A DNA stretch of 64,000 nucleotides from Rhodothermales bacterium (GCA_951812335.1 OX638293.1:886501-950500), one strand, 5' to 3'; counted from the first letter of the stretch, positions 10,079 to 18,733 are shown. Notes: a model not told the origin generated them from the sequence alone. Translations and numbers: made by a program.

Positions 10079-10861
10079 CTACGGCGCGATCGCGTCGGAG
10101 GGGCCCGCGGCGTCCGCGCTCCGCAGAAAGGCGATGCGTCCGCCGTACGCAAGACGCAGGTTGTCCGGCGTAAACGCTTCGTCCACCGGGCCGGAAGCGA
10201 TCCGCCGCACATTCAGCAGCATCACATGATCGAAATACTCCGTGACGGTTTGCAGATCGTGATGCACGACCAGCAGCGTGCGCCCCCTTTCCCGGAGTTC
10301 GCGCAAGAGGTCGATAATGGCGCGTTCGGTGACGGCGTCGACCCCTTGCAACGGTTCGTCCATCAGGTAGATGCGGGCGTCCTGCACCAGTGCGCGCGCC
10401 AGAAAAACGCGCTGCTGCTGCCCGCCGGAGAGTTGCCGGATCTGCCGGTGGGCGAAATCTTCCATGCCCACCCTTCTCAAGGCTTCCCGGGCGCGTTCGC
10501 GTTCGCGTCTGCCCGGCCTGCGTATCCATCCCAGCTGCCCGTACCGCCCCATCATCACCACGTCGAGCACGCTGGTCGGGAAATCCCAATCGACGCTACC
10601 CCGTTGCGGCACATAGGCAATGTCCTGCCGGCAGGCCTCGTACGGAGACCCGAAGAAGCGGATGCGCCCCGCGGATATCTTCAGGAGATCCAGCAGGGCC
10701 TTGACGAAGGTGGTTTTCCCGGCGCCGTTCGGACCCACGACCGCCATGAGCACGCCGGAGGGCACGGTAAGGTCGATGTCCCACAGGACGGGCTTGTCCC
10801 GGTAGGCGACGGTCAGGTCGCGCACTTCTATGGCCGCAGGGTCGCTCACGCGGATATTCAC
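10079..10861 (-). CDS. Manganese/zinc ABC transporter ATP-binding protein
   Basis: The cytoplasmic ATPase (260 residues) of the metal-uptake transporter. It has Walker A GPNGAGKTT (about residues 43-51), a Q-loop in YVPQRGSVDWDFP (the SVDWDFP form is typical of Mn/Zn ATPases of the MntA/TroB type), signature LSGGQQQRVFLARAL, Walker B IYLMDEP and switch HHD. The GTG start overlaps the stop codon of the upstream binding-protein gene by 4 bp (GTGA). Gene order binding protein - ATPase - permease - permease is that of the tro/mnt operons. Confidence 0.94.
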   Translation of the reverse strand: MNIRVSDPAAIEVRDLTVAYRDKPVLWDIDLTVPSGVLMAVVGPNGAGKTTFVKALLDLLKISAGRIRFFGSPYEACRQDIAYVPQRGSVDWDFPTSVLDVVMMGRYGQLGWIRRPGRRERERAREALRRVGMEDFAHRQIRQLSGGQQQRVFLARALVQDARIYLMDEPLQGVDAVTERAIIDLLRELRERGRTLLVVHHDLQTVTEYFDHVMLLNVRRIASGPVDEAFTPDNLRLAYGGRIAFLRSADAAGPSDAIAP

Positions 10862-11805
10862 GCCGGGTCCCCGGCAAGGGCAGCCACGATGGTGTCGATG
10901 TTTTCGCGCATCATGCCGAGGTACGTGCCCGCCTGCGAATCGGGATCGCCCAGCGCATCGCCGTAGAGCGTCCCTCCGATGCCCACCTCGAAACCCCGCG
11001 ACCGCACGGCTTCCTGCACGGCCTCTATGCCGCGCGGAGAAATGGAGGTTTCGACGAACATCGCCGGTATCCGGCGGGCGGCCACCATATCGGCCAGTTG
11101 CTGCACATCCGCCGTGCCGGCTTCCGCCGCCGTACTGATGCCTTGCAGGCCGTGCACCTCGAACCCGTACGCCCTGCCGAAATATCCGAACGCGTCATGC
11201 GACGTGACGATCACGCGACGATCCGCCGGAATCGTTGCGGTCCGTTCCCGGACGTACGCATGCGCGCGATCCATCTCTGCAAGGTAGTTGTCGAGCCGTT
11301 CCCGGTAGTCTCCCGCCCGGAGCGGATCGGCTTCCGCAAGGATTTCCTGTACGCGCCGCGCCGTATCCTGCCACAGGGTTACATCGAACCAGATATGGGG
11401 GTCGTAGTTGCCCCGGAACAGTTCCGAATCGATCAGCTCCTCCTCGGTAACGCTTTCTTCCGCCACGGCGAATGCGGGGATCTCGCGCTGCCGCATCCGC
11501 TCGAACACGTCGGCCATTTTTCCCTCCAGATGCAAGCCGTTGTAGAGGATCACATCGGCCCCGGCCAGGCGGTTCACGTCTCCGGCGCTTGCCTTGTACA
11601 GGTGCGGGTCCACGCCCGGTCCCATGAGGCCGGTCACCGATACGTGTTCGCCGCCTATCTGCGCCGCCAGGTCCGCCAGCATGCCGGTGGTGGCGACGAC
11701 GCCGAGCCGGTCCGAGAAGGCCGCGTCGTTGCCGCGCGTTTGCCCGCAGGAAGCGACCACGCCGGCGGAGAGCAGCACCGCAAGGAAGAGGGGGTACGAT
11801 CGCAT
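10858..11805 (-). CDS. Metal ABC transporter substrate-binding lipoprotein (TroA/ZnuA family)
   Basis: A 315-residue cluster A-I metal-binding protein. It has a lipoprotein signal (VVASC lipobox), so it is probably anchored in the cell envelope. Likely metal ligands are the histidines in GPGVDPHLY and NYDPHIWFD, the SHDAFGYFGRAYG region, and the acidic residue near DALGDPDS. It lacks the long His-rich loop typical of zinc-specific ZnuA, which slightly favours manganese. It is the first gene of the operon and sits behind a promoter with a palindrome in its spacer. Confidence 0.93.
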   Translation of the reverse strand: MRSYPLFLAVLLSAGVVASCGQTRGNDAAFSDRLGVVATTGMLADLAAQIGGEHVSVTGLMGPGVDPHLYKASAGDVNRLAGADVILYNGLHLEGKMADVFERMRQREIPAFAVAEESVTEEELIDSELFRGNYDPHIWFDVTLWQDTARRVQEILAEADPLRAGDYRERLDNYLAEMDRAHAYVRERTATIPADRRVIVTSHDAFGYFGRAYGFEVHGLQGISTAAEAGTADVQQLADMVAARRIPAMFVETSISPRGIEAVQEAVRSRGFEVGIGGTLYGDALGDPDSQAGTYLGMMRENIDTIVAALAGDPA

Positions 11806-12130
11806 GGGAGGGTGTCTGTCAGAGATGCCTGTTAGAGAAACATGGCGCAGAAACGCCGAACTATGCCATTACTGTCTCAATACAAGTTAAATATACTTTT
11901 AGTTTCGGCTAAATTTCAAGAAAGATCATCGGTACGCTGTTTTTACACCTTTTTTACTCTATTTATACTCCATTTACACCCCTTTTTCGCTCCTTTTTCA
12001 TTCAATATCTTGCGCATGCGCCTCCGATTTCTTCCTTTCCGTTCGTCAAGAACATGGGGAGGATTCAGGAATAAAAAACCATTCTGCCCTTTCGCTCCGG
12101 CGACCCCGCCGATCCGTCCGATTCACCACC
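11806..12130. other. Divergent intergenic region between metal transporter and ABC exporter
   Basis: It holds the metal-operon promoter at 11890-11919. Further right, 11940-12000 is a pyrimidine-rich run with loosely repeated TTTTTACACC/ATTTACACC-like units of unknown meaning. I recognised no gene. Confidence 0.5.
11890..11919 (-). promoter_or_regulatory. Promoter and putative metal-responsive operator of the metal transporter operon
   Basis: On the minus strand a -35 TTGAAA (11914-11919) and a -10 TATATT (11890-11895) are 18 bp apart. The spacer is almost entirely a palindrome, TTTAG-N6-CTAAA (11898-11913). Its TTAG...CTAA halves recall DtxR/MntR-family boxes. A repressor bound there would block the polymerase. 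The identity of the regulator is inferred. Confidence 0.55.
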
Positions 12131-13927
12131 ATGCGCAAAGAGGATACCCAAGGCTTCGACGGGCGCCTGATGCGCCGCATCGTGCGCTATCTGGCGCCCT
12201 ACAAGTGGTGGGTGCTGGCGGCGTTCGTGCTGACGGCGGGCGCTTCTTTTCTGGGGCCGCTCCGCCCCCGGCTGGTGCAGGAGGCCATCGACGGGTATAT
12301 CGTGCCGGGGGACCTCGAAGGGTTGCAGGGGATCGTGCTGCTTCTGGTGGGCGCGCTGGTCGGCGAGGGCGTTTTTTCGCTCATGCAGGGGTATCTGACG
12401 CAGTGGATCGGGCAGAATGCGATCTACGATCTGCGCACCAAAGTTTTTCGCCATATCCAGCGGCAGCCGCTTCGTTTCTTCGACCGCACGCCCGTGGGCC
12501 GGTTGATCACGCGGGCGACGAGCGACGTGGAGGCGCTCAGCGACGTGTTGTCGGCGGGCGTGGTGGTGATTATGGGCAATCTGTTCCGGATCGCCTTCAT
12601 CCTGTATTTCATGTTCTCCCTGAACTGGGTGCTGGCGCTGGTTGTGCTGGCCGTGATGCCCGCCATGGCGTACGGGGTCTTCCAGTTTCGCCGCAAGGTG
12701 CGCGTACAGTACCGGGAAACCCGCAAGCAGGTGGCGCGGCTCAATTCGTTCCTGCAGGAGCATATTTCGGGGATGCACATCGTGCAGGCGTTCAACCGGG
12801 AACGGGAGGAAATGAAGCGGTTCAGCGGGATCAATCACGAGCACCGGGCCGCGCAGATCAAGACCATTTTTTACTTTGCGCTCTTCTGGCCGATGGTGGA
12901 CATCGTGGCGTCCACGGCGCTGGGGCTGGTGATCTGGTTCGGGGGGTTGCAGGCCATGGCCGGGACGCTCACGATCGGCGTGCTCATTGCCTTTATCCAG
13001 TTTTCCCGGCAGTTTTTCGAACCCATTCGCAATCTTTCGGACCAGTATAACACGTTGCAGAGCGCGATGGCCGGGGCGGAACGCATTTTCGGGCTGCTCG
13101 ACGAGGACGCCTCGCTGGTCGAGAAAACGACGCCGCTGGTGCTGGACCGCGTGCAGGGCCGCATCGAGTTCCGGAATGTCTGGTTTTCGTATCGTCCGGA
13201 AGAGGAGGACGGGGACCGGGAAACCGACTGGATTCTGCGCGACGTGTCGTTTGTGGTGGAGCCGGGGCAGCAGGTGGCCATTGTGGGGGCGACGGGGGCC
13301 GGGAAGACGACGATCATCAATACGCTTCTGCGTTTCTACGATATCCAGCGGGGGGGTATTTTCATCGACGGGATCGATATCCGGGACCTGCGGCTGGCCG
13401 AACTGCGCCGCCGCGTGGGACTGGTCTTGCAGGACGTGTTTCTGTTTTCCGGGTCGATCGCCCACAACCTGACGCTGGAAGATCCGGACATTACCGAGGC
13501 GGACATGCGGCGGGCTTCCGAACTGGTGGGTGCCGACGCGTTCATCCGCAAACTGCCCGACGGGTACGGACAGGACGTGCGCGAACGGGGCGCTTCGCTT
13601 TCGCATGGACAGCGGCAGTTGCTTTCGTTCGTGCGGGCGCTTGTGTACGATCCGGAGTTTCTGGTGCTGGACGAGGCGACGTCCAGCGTGGATACGGAAA
13701 CCGAACGCCTCATCGAGCAGGCCCTGGAGAAGTTGATGGCGGGCCGTACGTCCCTTGTGGTGGCGCACCGGCTGTCCACCATCCAGCATTCGGATCGGAT
13801 CCTTGTCATGCACAAGGGCCGCATCCGGGAGCAGGGCGCTCACCAGGAGTTGCTGGCGATGGACGGTCTGTACCGCCGGTTGTACGAATTGCAATACGCA
13901 GAACAGGAAGGGCAGCAGGCCGCCTGA
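12131..13927 (+). CDS. ABC transporter, fused permease/ATPase (MsbA-like exporter)
   Basis: A homodimeric or heterodimeric type IV exporter half-transporter of 598 residues. Six transmembrane helices occupy about residues 15-320. The nucleotide-binding domain has Walker A GATGAGKTT (about 386-394), signature LSHGQRQ (SHGQ instead of the usual SGGQ), Walker B FLVLDEATS and the H-loop in VVAHRLSTIQ. The substrate cannot be read from sequence; lipid, drug or peptide export are possible. A similar gene lies at 34063-35862. No adjacent partner half-transporter is present. Confidence 0.92.
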   Translation: MRKEDTQGFDGRLMRRIVRYLAPYKWWVLAAFVLTAGASFLGPLRPRLVQEAIDGYIVPGDLEGLQGIVLLLVGALVGEGVFSLMQGYLTQWIGQNAIYDLRTKVFRHIQRQPLRFFDRTPVGRLITRATSDVEALSDVLSAGVVVIMGNLFRIAFILYFMFSLNWVLALVVLAVMPAMAYGVFQFRRKVRVQYRETRKQVARLNSFLQEHISGMHIVQAFNREREEMKRFSGINHEHRAAQIKTIFYFALFWPMVDIVASTALGLVIWFGGLQAMAGTLTIGVLIAFIQFSRQFFEPIRNLSDQYNTLQSAMAGAERIFGLLDEDASLVEKTTPLVLDRVQGRIEFRNVWFSYRPEEEDGDRETDWILRDVSFVVEPGQQVAIVGATGAGKTTIINTLLRFYDIQRGGIFIDGIDIRDLRLAELRRRVGLVLQDVFLFSGSIAHNLTLEDPDITEADMRRASELVGADAFIRKLPDGYGQDVRERGASLSHGQRQLLSFVRALVYDPEFLVLDEATSSVDTETERLIEQALEKLMAGRTSLVVAHRLSTIQHSDRILVMHKGRIREQGAHQELLAMDGLYRRLYELQYAEQEGQQAA

Positions 13928-13990
13928 GGTGTTTACAATCCACTTTTCGATCCGATTTCCCCGCGCCATTCACCTGATACACCGCACGCC

Positions 13991-14323
13991 ATGACCGCCT
14001 ATTACGAATCGCACCACCTGTCCCGCTTTGGCGATATCGGGAAGGGGAACAAGGAGTTGGCCGATCTTTTCTTTGCCTGGTACGGGAAGGTGTTCGAGGA
14101 GGGCGCTCTGACGGTGCGCGAAAAGGCGCTGATTGCGCTGGCTGTGGCGCATACCGTACAGTGTCCTTATTGTATCGACGCCTACACGGACGAGTGTCTC
14201 GGGAAGGGGGCGGACCTCGAGCAGATGACCGAGGCGGTGCATGTGGCCTCGGCGATCCGGGGCGGGGCTTCGCTGGTGCACGGCGTACAGATGCTGGAGC
14301 AAGCCGAAGCACAAACTATGTGA
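13991..14323 (+). CDS. Arsenosugar biosynthesis-associated peroxidase-like protein (AhpD/CMD fold)
   Basis: A small alpha-helical protein (110 residues) of the carboxymuconolactone decarboxylase/AhpD superfamily. The redox CxxC is visible in TVQCPYCIDAYTDE, followed by the helix AVHVASAIRGGASLVHG. A gene of this type regularly precedes arsS in arsenosugar loci, as it does here 63 bp upstream. It probably supports the redox chemistry of ArsS or detoxifies peroxide; its exact role is not established. Confidence 0.85.
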   Translation: MTAYYESHHLSRFGDIGKGNKELADLFFAWYGKVFEEGALTVREKALIALAVAHTVQCPYCIDAYTDECLGKGADLEQMTEAVHVASAIRGGASLVHGVQMLEQAEAQTM

Positions 14324-14386
14324 ACCATTTCTTGTGCCGGTTCGTAGGCCGGGTGTCTATTCGTTCTGCGGGACGGTTTTTCGCAT

Positions 14387-15532
14387 ATGGAAGTATCCAC
14401 TGAATTCATCGCTTTGGAGCAGCTTGCCGGCGGGGACGGCAGTGCGCTCGAGCTCGAAGGGCCGAGGGTGACCACCAGTCTCCGGTACCGGCGCGAGCCG
14501 CTGGCCCGGCCGGAGGAGCAGTTGCGCGTGCTGAATGCGGTCGAAATCGAGGCGGGCCCCTCGAAAACGGGGGATTTCGACAGGGATCTGGCGGTTTCGG
14601 GGTGGGGGCGTCTGGCGCCTGCGAGGCTGGACGTGTTCCAGATCAATGTGGGCAAGCTGTGCAACATGACCTGCCGGCATTGCCATGTCGATTCGGGGCC
14701 GGACCGGACGAAGGAGAACATGGACCGGGAGACGGTGGACGCCTGTCTGCGGGCGATCGACCTGTCCGGGGCGCACACGGTCGATCTGACGGGCGGGGCG
14801 CCGGAACTGAATCCTCATTTCAGGTATCTGGTGGAGGAGTGCGTCCGGCGGGGCAAGCATGTTATCGACCGGTGTAACCTGACCATTCTTATGACGCGCC
14901 GGTTTGCCGATCTGCCGGAGTGGATGGCCGAGCGGGGGGTAGAGGTGGTTTGTTCGCTGCCGCATTACCGGCAGTCGGGCACGGACGCGCAGCGGGGGGA
15001 GGGGACGTACGAACAGAGCATTGCGGCGATCCGCAATCTGAATGCCGCGGGGTACGGTCAGGGGGATGCGGACCGGATATTGACGCTGGTGACGAATCCG
15101 GTCGGGGCGTTTCTTGCGGCCAGCCAGCAGTCGCTCGAAAGGGAATGGAAGGAGGCGCTGGCGCGGAATCACGGGATTGCGTTCGATCGCCTGATTGCGC
15201 TCAACAATATGCCGATGTCCCGGTATCTCGAATGGCTGGCGGGCAAGGGGCTTGTGGAGGAATATATGCACCGGATCGTGCAGGCTTTCAATCCGGCGGC
15301 TATTCCGGGGTTGATGTGCCGCAATACGTTGTCGGTGTCCTGGGACGGGTATTTGTACGATTGCGATTTCAACCAGCAGCTCGATATGCGGCTCGACCTG
15401 CCCGGCGGGCTGCGTCCGCATGTGCGGGATTTCGATCTGGAGGCGTGGCGCCGGCACGCGGTGCGGACGGCGCGGCATTGTTACGGATGCACGGCAGGGG
15501 CGGGGAGTTCGTGTGGCGGGCAGATGGTGTAG
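14387..15532 (+). CDS. arsS: Arsenosugar biosynthesis radical SAM protein ArsS
   Basis: A 381-residue radical SAM enzyme proposed to join the adenosyl moiety of SAM to methylated arsenic on the way to arsenosugars. The 4Fe-4S motif CNMTCRHC (CxxxCxxC) lies near residues 90-97 after the family-specific DVFQINVGKLC, followed by the GGAPELNPHF motif. Extra cysteines near the C-terminus (CRNTLSVSWDGYLYDCDFN, CYGCTAG, SSCGG) suggest an additional cluster-binding domain. It pairs with the peroxidase-like gene upstream. No arsM (arsenite methyltransferase) is visible in the window, so the methylation step must be encoded elsewhere. Confidence 0.93.
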   Translation: MEVSTEFIALEQLAGGDGSALELEGPRVTTSLRYRREPLARPEEQLRVLNAVEIEAGPSKTGDFDRDLAVSGWGRLAPARLDVFQINVGKLCNMTCRHCHVDSGPDRTKENMDRETVDACLRAIDLSGAHTVDLTGGAPELNPHFRYLVEECVRRGKHVIDRCNLTILMTRRFADLPEWMAERGVEVVCSLPHYRQSGTDAQRGEGTYEQSIAAIRNLNAAGYGQGDADRILTLVTNPVGAFLAASQQSLEREWKEALARNHGIAFDRLIALNNMPMSRYLEWLAGKGLVEEYMHRIVQAFNPAAIPGLMCRNTLSVSWDGYLYDCDFNQQLDMRLDLPGGLRPHVRDFDLEAWRRHAVRTARHCYGCTAGAGSSCGGQMV

Positions 15533-15571
15533 GAGTGGGGGGGTGGGAACAAGGCTGTAACATTATGCCTT

Positions 15572-15625
15572 ACATTCCGAACATTCCGAACATTCCGAAC
15601 ATTCCGAACATTCCGAACATTCCGA
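15572..15625. repeat. Six tandem 9-bp units ACATTCCGA
   Basis: Six perfect head-to-tail copies of ACATTCCGA occupy 54 bp just downstream of arsS. The minus-strand frame would read MFG repeats and the plus-strand NIP repeats, but neither belongs to a credible gene. Such perfect arrays are prone to length variation between strains. Confidence 0.9.
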
Positions 15626-15726
15626 CGAAATTTGTCCAATCAATCCGGACCACCTCTGTCTTAACGAAAAACCGCCAAATCTCGGCCTGATGGGAGTAGG
15701 GTGTGTACTCGTGCGGTTTATTAGCA

Positions 15727-17418
15727 TTAATCTGAAGTAGGAGCGCTATTTCCATGTACCGCTCCGGATAGCAGTTCAATCACGTCCGGATCGTCCCACT
15801 CCTGACTTCTCGCCCAGTCCAGAGGCGTTTTTCCTTCGTCGTCTTTTGCGTGTACGTCGGCGCCCGCTTCGATCAAAGTGCGGACAACTTCCTCGAAGCT
15901 TCTGTTGGCTGCCCAATGCAGAGGCGTTTTTCCCTCGTCGTCTTTTGCATGTATGTCTGCTCCTGCTTCGATTAGAAGGCAGACAGATTCCGCATCGGCG
16001 CTCTGAACCGCTTCGTGCAGAGGCGTTTTTCCCTTGCCGTCTTTTGCATGTACGTCGGCGCTTGCTTCAATCAGAGGGCGGGTGGCGCGTTCATCGCATA
16101 CCCAGTGCAGAGGCGTTTGGCCCTCGCCGTCTTTTGCGTGTATGTCGGCGCCTGCTTCGATAAGAGTGCGGATAGCGTCTCCGCCTTCTTCCCATGCCAT
16201 TCCGATTTCCCATATGATATTGCCCCCCCAAGCCATTTGGTGCAGAGGCGTTTGGCCCTCGTCGTCTTTTGCGTTTACGTCGGCGCCCGCTTCGATAAAA
16301 ACGCGGAGGACAGATTTATCCCCGGCGTTATGAGCCGCTTGGTACAGAGGCGTTTGGCCCTTGTTGTCTTTCGCATGTACGTCTGCGCCTGCTTCGATCA
16401 AAGCGCGGATAGTTTCCTCCCCGGCGTTCTGAGCCGCTTCGTGCAGAGGTGTTTGGTCCCCGTTTGTTTTTACATGTACGTCTGCGCCCGCTTCGATCAG
16501 AATACGGACAACTTCCGCTCGGTTCGCCCAGGCCGCCGTGTGCAGAGGCGTTCGGGCCCAATTGTCTTTCGCATGTACGTCTGCGCCCGCCTCGATAAGG
16601 ATGCGGATAGATTCTGCATCGACAGTCCCAGCCAAGACATGCAGAGGCGTTTTTCCTCCGTCGTCTTTTGCATGTATGTCTGCTCCTGCTTCGATCAGGA
16701 TGCGGATAGATTCTGCATCGACGCTATTATGCATCCCATGCAGAGGCGTTCGGCCCCAATTGTCTTTCGCATGTACGTCGGCGCCCGTTTCGATCAGAAT
16801 GCGGATGGATTCCGTGTGGGCACTCCAGGCCGCTTTGTGCAGAGGCGTTTGGTCCCCGTTTGTTTTTGCGTGTACGTCCGCCCCCGCTTCGATCAGAACG
16901 CGGATAATCTCCGCCTGGTTCATTGAGGCTGCTTGGTGCAGAGGTGTTTGGCCTTGGTCGTCTTTCGCATGTACGTTGGCGCCCGCTTCGATAAGAACGA
17001 GGATGGATTCCACGTCACTTCCCAAAGCTGCCCGATGCAGAGACGTTCGGTTCTCGTTGTCTTTTGCATGTACATTGACGCCTGCCTCGATAAGAACGCG
17101 GATAGTGTCTTCATTGGCCCCCCATGCACGGTGGGAATCCCGTGAACTAAGATGCAAAGGGTTATTCCATGCTGTGTCTCCTCTGAACGCTTGGTGCAGA
17201 GGCGTTTGGTCCTTTTCGTCTTTTTCGTGTACGTCCGCGCCCGCTTCGATAAGAATGCGGATGGCTTCCAGATTCCTTCCCAAAACCGCCCAGTGCAGAG
17301 GCGTTTCGTCGCGGACGTTTTTTTCGTTTACGTCGGCGCCTGCGTCGATCAGGGCGTGAACAGATTCCGTGTCCTTAATAGCTGCCTGGTGCAGACTCGT
17401 TTCCCTGATTATTCTCAT
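15727..17418 (-). CDS. Ankyrin-repeat protein, about 16 repeats
   Basis: A 563-residue protein built almost wholly from 33-residue ankyrin repeats of consensus TPLHxAA...IRxLIEAGADVHAKDxxGQ. I count fifteen full repeats and a degenerate C-terminal cap (TPLDWARSQEWDD). Repeats 3 and 12 carry insertions of about 12-20 residues. No signal peptide or membrane segment is seen, so it is cytosolic unless exported by a dedicated system. Repeat-to-repeat DNA similarity is high, implying recent internal expansion. Partners are unknown; long ankyrin proteins are frequent in host-associated bacteria. The ATG at 17418 is the first in frame. A 24-codon upstream frame (17449-17375) overlaps its start in another phase. 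Confidence 0.9.
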   Translation of the reverse strand: MRIIRETSLHQAAIKDTESVHALIDAGADVNEKNVRDETPLHWAVLGRNLEAIRILIEAGADVHEKDEKDQTPLHQAFRGDTAWNNPLHLSSRDSHRAWGANEDTIRVLIEAGVNVHAKDNENRTSLHRAALGSDVESILVLIEAGANVHAKDDQGQTPLHQAASMNQAEIIRVLIEAGADVHAKTNGDQTPLHKAAWSAHTESIRILIETGADVHAKDNWGRTPLHGMHNSVDAESIRILIEAGADIHAKDDGGKTPLHVLAGTVDAESIRILIEAGADVHAKDNWARTPLHTAAWANRAEVVRILIEAGADVHVKTNGDQTPLHEAAQNAGEETIRALIEAGADVHAKDNKGQTPLYQAAHNAGDKSVLRVFIEAGADVNAKDDEGQTPLHQMAWGGNIIWEIGMAWEEGGDAIRTLIEAGADIHAKDGEGQTPLHWVCDERATRPLIEASADVHAKDGKGKTPLHEAVQSADAESVCLLIEAGADIHAKDDEGKTPLHWAANRSFEEVVRTLIEAGADVHAKDDEGKTPLDWARSQEWDDPDVIELLSGAVHGNSAPTSD

Positions 17419-17815
17419 GGTTTTCGATAGGCTTCGTAAGCGGACCCATGTGCCTTGGTGCGTTCTTGCGGGCAGCGGGGTTCAGGGGTTGGGCCCTGAT
17501 TCCACTCACCTGAAAGTCATCTATGAGGCAAGCCAGCGTATCCTCCAAGGTACTGAATCGGTGGGTTTCCTCGGCCTCCGATTCGGGTTTTTTCCCCCCC
17601 GCCATCTGCATTCCAAACGCAACCCGCAACCCCTCCCCCCGTACACACGATAAACCCCAGTACTGTCCCAACGAAAAACCGCCAACCCCCGGCCCCGGTC
17701 TGTCGCACCCGTTACCGGCTCCCGGCAGCCCGGCAAGACGATTCCGGTTCGAATCGCCTTTCGTATATATTATATTGAGTCCTTCCGGCGCAGAACCCGG
17801 GTCAGCCAAAACGCT
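17419..17815. other. Intergenic region between ankyrin gene and ABC exporter
   Basis: No gene recognised. It contains a leader block (17439-17488) shared with the ABC exporter at 35862. It also contains the 16-mer AACGAAAAACCGCCAA (17670-17685), which recurs at 15663-15678 on the other side of the ankyrin gene. An AT-rich stretch before 17816 probably carries the promoter of the ABC genes. Confidence 0.5.
17439..17488 (-). repeat. Leader block shared with the ABC exporter at 35.9 kb, copy 1
   Basis: On the minus strand about 50 bp, including CTGCCCGCAAGAACGCACC and an ATG in AAGGCACATGGGTCCGCT, match 35852-35902 upstream of and across the start of the ABC exporter gene, with roughly 8 differences. 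In the exporter the ATG is the true start. Here the same ATG opens only a 24-codon frame overlapping the ankyrin start. Confidence 0.7.
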
Positions 17816-18733
17816 ATGCAACCCATCATCGAAGTCGAAGGAATCCGCAAGACCTACGGGGAAACCGTGGCGGTCGACGACGTGTCGTTTTCCGTACAGC
17901 CGGGTGAAATCTTCGGGATCATCGGACCGAACGGCGCCGGCAAGACGACGACGGTCGAGAGCGTCATCGGCCTGCGCAAGCCGGATCGGGGCCGGATATC
18001 GGTGCTGGGGCTGGACCCCGTCAGGGAGCGGGCTGCGCTGGCGCAACGCATCGGCGTACAACTGCAGGCCGCAGCCCTCGCCGAACGCATGAAAGTGTGG
18101 GAGGCGCTGGACCTGTTCTCCTCCTTGTACGCGCATACCGTCCCCTACGAGCCGCTCCTGAAACAATGGGGGCTGACCGACAAGCGCAATGCGGCCTTCG
18201 GAAACCTTTCCGGCGGGCAGAAGCAACGACTGTTTATCGCCCTGGCGCTGGTCAACGATCCGGACGTCGTATTTCTGGACGAACTGACCAGCGGATTGGA
18301 CCCGCAAGCCCGCAGGGCCACTTGGGAACTGGTCCGGACGATCCGGGCGCAGGGCAAAACAGTGGTGCTTGTTACCCACTTCATGGACGAAGCCGAGCAC
18401 CTGTGCGACCGCATCGCCATCGTCGATCGGGGCAAAATCATTGCGCTGGACACGCCGGCCGGGTTAGTGAAAGCATTGGACCGGGAAAGGCGTATCGTGT
18501 TCGAGGTGGAGCCGGAATTCGACCTGTCGCCGCTGCAATCTCTCCCGCAGGTAAAGGAAGTGACGTGCAGCGGTCGCCAGGCGATCGTTTCCGGCGACAC
18601 GGACGGACTGCTTGCCGCAGTGGTCGCCCGGCTGGAAGAAGAGCGCATTCCGTTCCGGAGCCTGCGCACGGAACAGGCCGATCTGGAGGATGTCTTCCTG
18701 CGGCTTACCGGGCGGGCGATTCGGGATTCATGA
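17816..18733 (+). CDS. ABC transporter ATP-binding protein (ABC-2 exporter type)
   Basis: A 305-residue cytoplasmic ATPase of the CcmA/DrrA class. It shows Walker A GPNGAGKTT (about residues 39-47), signature LSGGQKQRLFIALAL, Walker B VVFLDELTSGLD and switch HFMDEAEHLCDR. The C-terminal 70 residues form the extra domain common in drug/antibiotic ABC-2 ATPases. It is followed 112 bp downstream by a matching permease, and the two form one exporter of unknown substrate. Confidence 0.92.
   Translation: MQPIIEVEGIRKTYGETVAVDDVSFSVQPGEIFGIIGPNGAGKTTTVESVIGLRKPDRGRISVLGLDPVRERAALAQRIGVQLQAAALAERMKVWEALDLFSSLYAHTVPYEPLLKQWGLTDKRNAAFGNLSGGQKQRLFIALALVNDPDVVFLDELTSGLDPQARRATWELVRTIRAQGKTVVLVTHFMDEAEHLCDRIAIVDRGKIIALDTPAGLVKALDRERRIVFEVEPEFDLSPLQSLPQVKEVTCSGRQAIVSGDTDGLLAAVVARLEEERIPFRSLRTEQADLEDVFLRLTGRAIRDS

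Noticed and set aside
11842-13050. Long plus-strand frame covering the metal-operon promoter and part of the ABC exporter
   Set aside because: It overlaps the real exporter gene in another phase and begins in the regulatory region.
12065-13969. Long open frame antisense to the ABC exporter (634 codons)
   Set aside because: It mirrors the coding gene on the other strand, is rich in His/Arg/Pro from GC-rich antisense codons and has no family resemblance.
15570-15779. Short protein with MFG repeats downstream of the ankyrin gene
   Set aside because: It is a translation of the 9-bp tandem array and has no start context or homology.
15727-17418. Possible CRISPR array, because regularly spaced similar sequences occur about every 99 bp
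   Set aside because: The period is exactly 33 codons and the frame encodes ankyrin repeats; the 'spacers' are coding and similar to each other.
17375-17449. 24-codon frame upstream of the ankyrin gene as a real gene
   Set aside because: It may affect translation, but its sequence derives from the exporter leader and has no evidence of being a protein of its own; reported only as part of the leader.
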